From 21-14-0-10-32-9 sp964501945 (GTDB taxonomy: Archaea; Nanobdellota; Nanobdellia; Woesearchaeales; 21-14-0-10-32-9): 6,575 bases of DNA. Below the pieces are notes generated by a model. The model was not told the origin of the DNA, searched no databases, and was given only the letters and a program-made list of their open reading frames with translations. A program made the translations under genes and the position numbers. Positions 5,602 through 6,575 of the stretch are shown in pieces; the stretch's first letter is position 1, and each line of letters starts with the position of its first letter. The stretch is from assembly GCA_964501945.1 (NCBI GenBank), contig CAZCTY010000045.1:1-6575 (forward strand), in the 5' to 3' direction.

Positions 5602-5607
5602 CACCTC
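5602..5607 (-). promoter_or_regulatory. Shine-Dalgarno of the membrane-protein gene (GAGGTG)
   Basis: GAGGTG on the minus strand is separated by five T from the TTG start and matches the archaeal anti-Shine-Dalgarno over six bases. It is the main support for the TTG start. Confidence 0.75.
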
Positions 5608-5630
5608 GTTAAAATTTGTAGCGCTTGCTT

Positions 5631-5638
5631 TTTTTAAA
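5631..5638 (-). promoter_or_regulatory. Candidate TATA box of the membrane-protein gene
   Basis: TTTAAAAA on the minus strand would start transcription near 5610, giving a leader of about 14 nt that just contains the Shine-Dalgarno. The alternative is read-through from rio1. Confidence 0.4.
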
Positions 5639-5654
5639 CTTTTCCAAAAAAGTT
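5637..5654. repeat. Inverted repeat between rio1 and the membrane-protein gene
   Basis: Perfect 7-bp arms AACTTTT (5637-5643) and AAAAGTT (5648-5654) surround CCAA, just past the rio1 stop and running into the candidate TATA box of the next gene. It could be a weak rio1 terminator hairpin (the minus strand carries T6 in one arm but no U-run after the hairpin) or an operator at the BRE/TATA. Confidence 0.3.
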
Positions 5655-5658
5655 ATCT

Positions 5659-6396
5659 TCACTTCATCTTCTTTTTTTCTTCGAAAAACTTCTCCATGAC
5701 TCTGTTTGTCACAGCGTCTTCATCTATTTTCAAATATCTAAATGCTCGAAACACATTTTTCAAATCGCGTCTGAGTAAATTCTCTGAATCTGTATCTTTT
5801 AGTACTGTTCCTTGACTCATATCAATAAAGTAAGGAGTCTCTTCATGGTTTAATATATTAAAATCACTTAAATCTCCATGTACTAATCCTTTCTCTATCA
5901 TTCCAATAACGCCTTGTATTACTTTTTCAAAAAACTCTTCTGGTTTTTTTGGTGTGCTATCTTTTAGCATTGGCGCTGCTTCGCCGTCGTGGCCTATAAA
6001 ATCCATTATGATTATATTATCTTTAAATGCGATTGGGCTCGGCGCGCTTACTTTTTCTCTTGCAATCAGCAAATTTCTATACTCTCTTTGTACCCAATTA
6101 AAAACTATTTTTCTTTTCTGATTTTCCAGGCCTTCAAATCTTGGGTCTGATCTTATATATGAATACATCTTATTAAAATTGCAATTTTCTAATCTGTATA
6201 TTTTTACTGCTACATAGCTTTCATCGTTTCTTCGTGCTAAAAAAACATTTGCTTCCTTTCCAAGCGCGACTGGGCTGATTAGCTCTTCAAAATAGCCTTG
6301 GCTGCTCAAGCTGAATATATTTCTTTCTGTAAAAGAATCAAAAACATTCTTATATATTTTCCACTCTTCTCGTCCTTTTCTTGATTTTCTAACCAT
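5659..6396 (-). CDS. rio1: Rio1 atypical serine kinase/ATPase, 30S ribosome maturation
   Basis: A 245-residue RIO1-family protein without the extra N-terminal winged helix of Rio2. Visible elements are the ATP-binding loop ALGKEANVF (44-52; GKEAN in place of a glycine-rich P-loop), catalytic Lys65 in AVKIYR, the Rio1-specific segment FNKMYSYIRSDPRFEG (74-89), the hinge around M131 (IIMDFIG), catalytic loop LVHGDLSDFNIL with Asp175 and Asn180, and the metal-binding Asp192 in IDMSQGT. The usual His-Pro a few residues after that motif is absent (VLKDTDSENLL). The conserved LLRRDLKNV follows. Rio1 works as an ATPase switch in late small-subunit assembly alongside Dim2 and Nob1. ATG 6396 has a TATA box centred about 31 bp upstream and no Shine-Dalgarno, so it is near-leaderless. 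Codon endings are less A/C-biased than in the other minus-strand genes. Confidence 0.94.
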   Translation of the reverse strand: MVRKSRKGREEWKIYKNVFDSFTERNIFSLSSQGYFEELISPVALGKEANVFLARRNDESYVAVKIYRLENCNFNKMYSYIRSDPRFEGLENQKRKIVFNWVQREYRNLLIAREKVSAPSPIAFKDNIIIMDFIGHDGEAAPMLKDSTPKKPEEFFEKVIQGVIGMIEKGLVHGDLSDFNILNHEETPYFIDMSQGTVLKDTDSENLLRRDLKNVFRAFRYLKIDEDAVTNRVMEKFFEEKKKMK

Positions 6397-6423
6397 TTAT
6401 TTAGTATAGGTAAGTTTTTTGAG

Positions 6424-6431
6424 TATAAAAA
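6424..6431 (-). promoter_or_regulatory. TATA box of rio1
   Basis: TTTTTATA on the minus strand, centred about 31 bp before the ATG, predicts a leader of only a few nt. A second AT-rich element further upstream (6455-6464) is better placed for the divergent tRNA-Ser. Confidence 0.55.
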
Positions 6432-6454
6432 TTAAGCGTATTTTTCAATCAATA

Positions 6455-6464
6455 TATTTAAAAA
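6455..6464 (+). promoter_or_regulatory. TATA box of tRNA-Ser
   Basis: TATTTAAAAA on the plus strand is centred about 30 bp before the tRNA 5' end at 6490. The rio1 and tRNA-Ser promoters are packed back to back in the 93-bp gap. Confidence 0.6.
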
Positions 6465-6489
6465 TCAGTTGGTTTTACTTATATTTCTT

Positions 6490-6572
6490 GCTGCGATCGC
6501 ATAACCTGGTATTGCGCTGGCCTTGAGAGCCAGTTCCTTCGGGAGTTCCCGGTTCGAATCCGGGTCGCAGCG
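6490..6572 (+). tRNA. tRNA-Ser (anticodon UGA)
   Basis: The acceptor stem is a perfect 7 bp (GCTGCGA with TCGCAGC) with discriminator G73, as expected for archaeal serine tRNA. The D stem is GCA/TGC, with GG in the D loop. Anticodon stem CTGGC/GCCAG encloses CTTGAGA, giving anticodon UGA (6524-6526), which reads UCA. The long variable arm is TCC-TTCG-GGA, closed by a UUCG tetraloop. The T arm is CCCGG-TTCGAAT-CCGGG. There is no intron and CCA is not encoded. It is complete three bases before the window end. Confidence 0.96.
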
Positions 6573-6575
6573 TTT

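Noticed and set aside
1..6575. A defence system, mobile element or CRISPR array
   Set aside because: No transposase, integrase, terminal repeats, direct-repeat array or toxin-antitoxin pair is visible. Every sizeable frame apart from one membrane protein belongs to a known housekeeping or Nudix family.

Overview
The window is AT-rich archaeal chromosome. It carries an aCPSF1/FttA ribonuclease with N-terminal KH domains, a 20S proteasome beta subunit, archaeal ScpA, Rio1 kinase, a Dim2/Pno1-type KH protein, a tRNA-Leu with a bulge-helix-bulge intron at 37/38, and TATA boxes placed for leaderless transcripts. The compact layout, and a small membrane protein with an N-terminal helical module and evenly spaced outer cysteines, suggest a DPANN-type archaeon (Woesearchaeota/Pacearchaeota-like). 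That placement is an inference; the sequence does not prove it.

Layout: positions 26-3783 are all on the minus strand. In transcription order they hold tRNA-Leu(UAG), scpA, psmB and aCPSF1/fttA. A 203-bp divergent region then separates them from two plus-strand genes, a Nudix hydrolase and the Dim2-like KH protein. The KH gene converges, with a 5-bp gap, on a minus-strand unit of rio1 followed by a small membrane protein of unknown function. tRNA-Ser(UGA) on the plus strand closes the window, divergent from rio1. No gene-free stretch exceeds 300 bp. I see no mobile element, CRISPR array or integrase.

Function: this is mainly information-processing housekeeping. It covers transcription termination and RNA 3'-end cleavage (aCPSF1), protein turnover (PsmB), chromosome organisation (ScpA), small-subunit ribosome maturation (Rio1 and Dim2-like), and decoding (two tRNAs). 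The less explained parts are the Nudix enzyme with an altered Nudix box and the four-cysteine membrane protein lying between rio1 and dim2.

Expression: two start modes are visible. ATG genes (scpA, Nudix, KH, rio1) have a TATA box centred about 27-32 bp upstream of the ATG and no Shine-Dalgarno, so they are probably leaderless. Three other genes (aCPSF1, psmB, the membrane protein) have a GAGG(T) Shine-Dalgarno, and two of these start with TTG. Synonymous sites on the plus strand are strongly T/G-enriched whichever strand codes, most clearly at the left. This looks like replication-strand skew and weakens in the rio1/membrane-protein segment.
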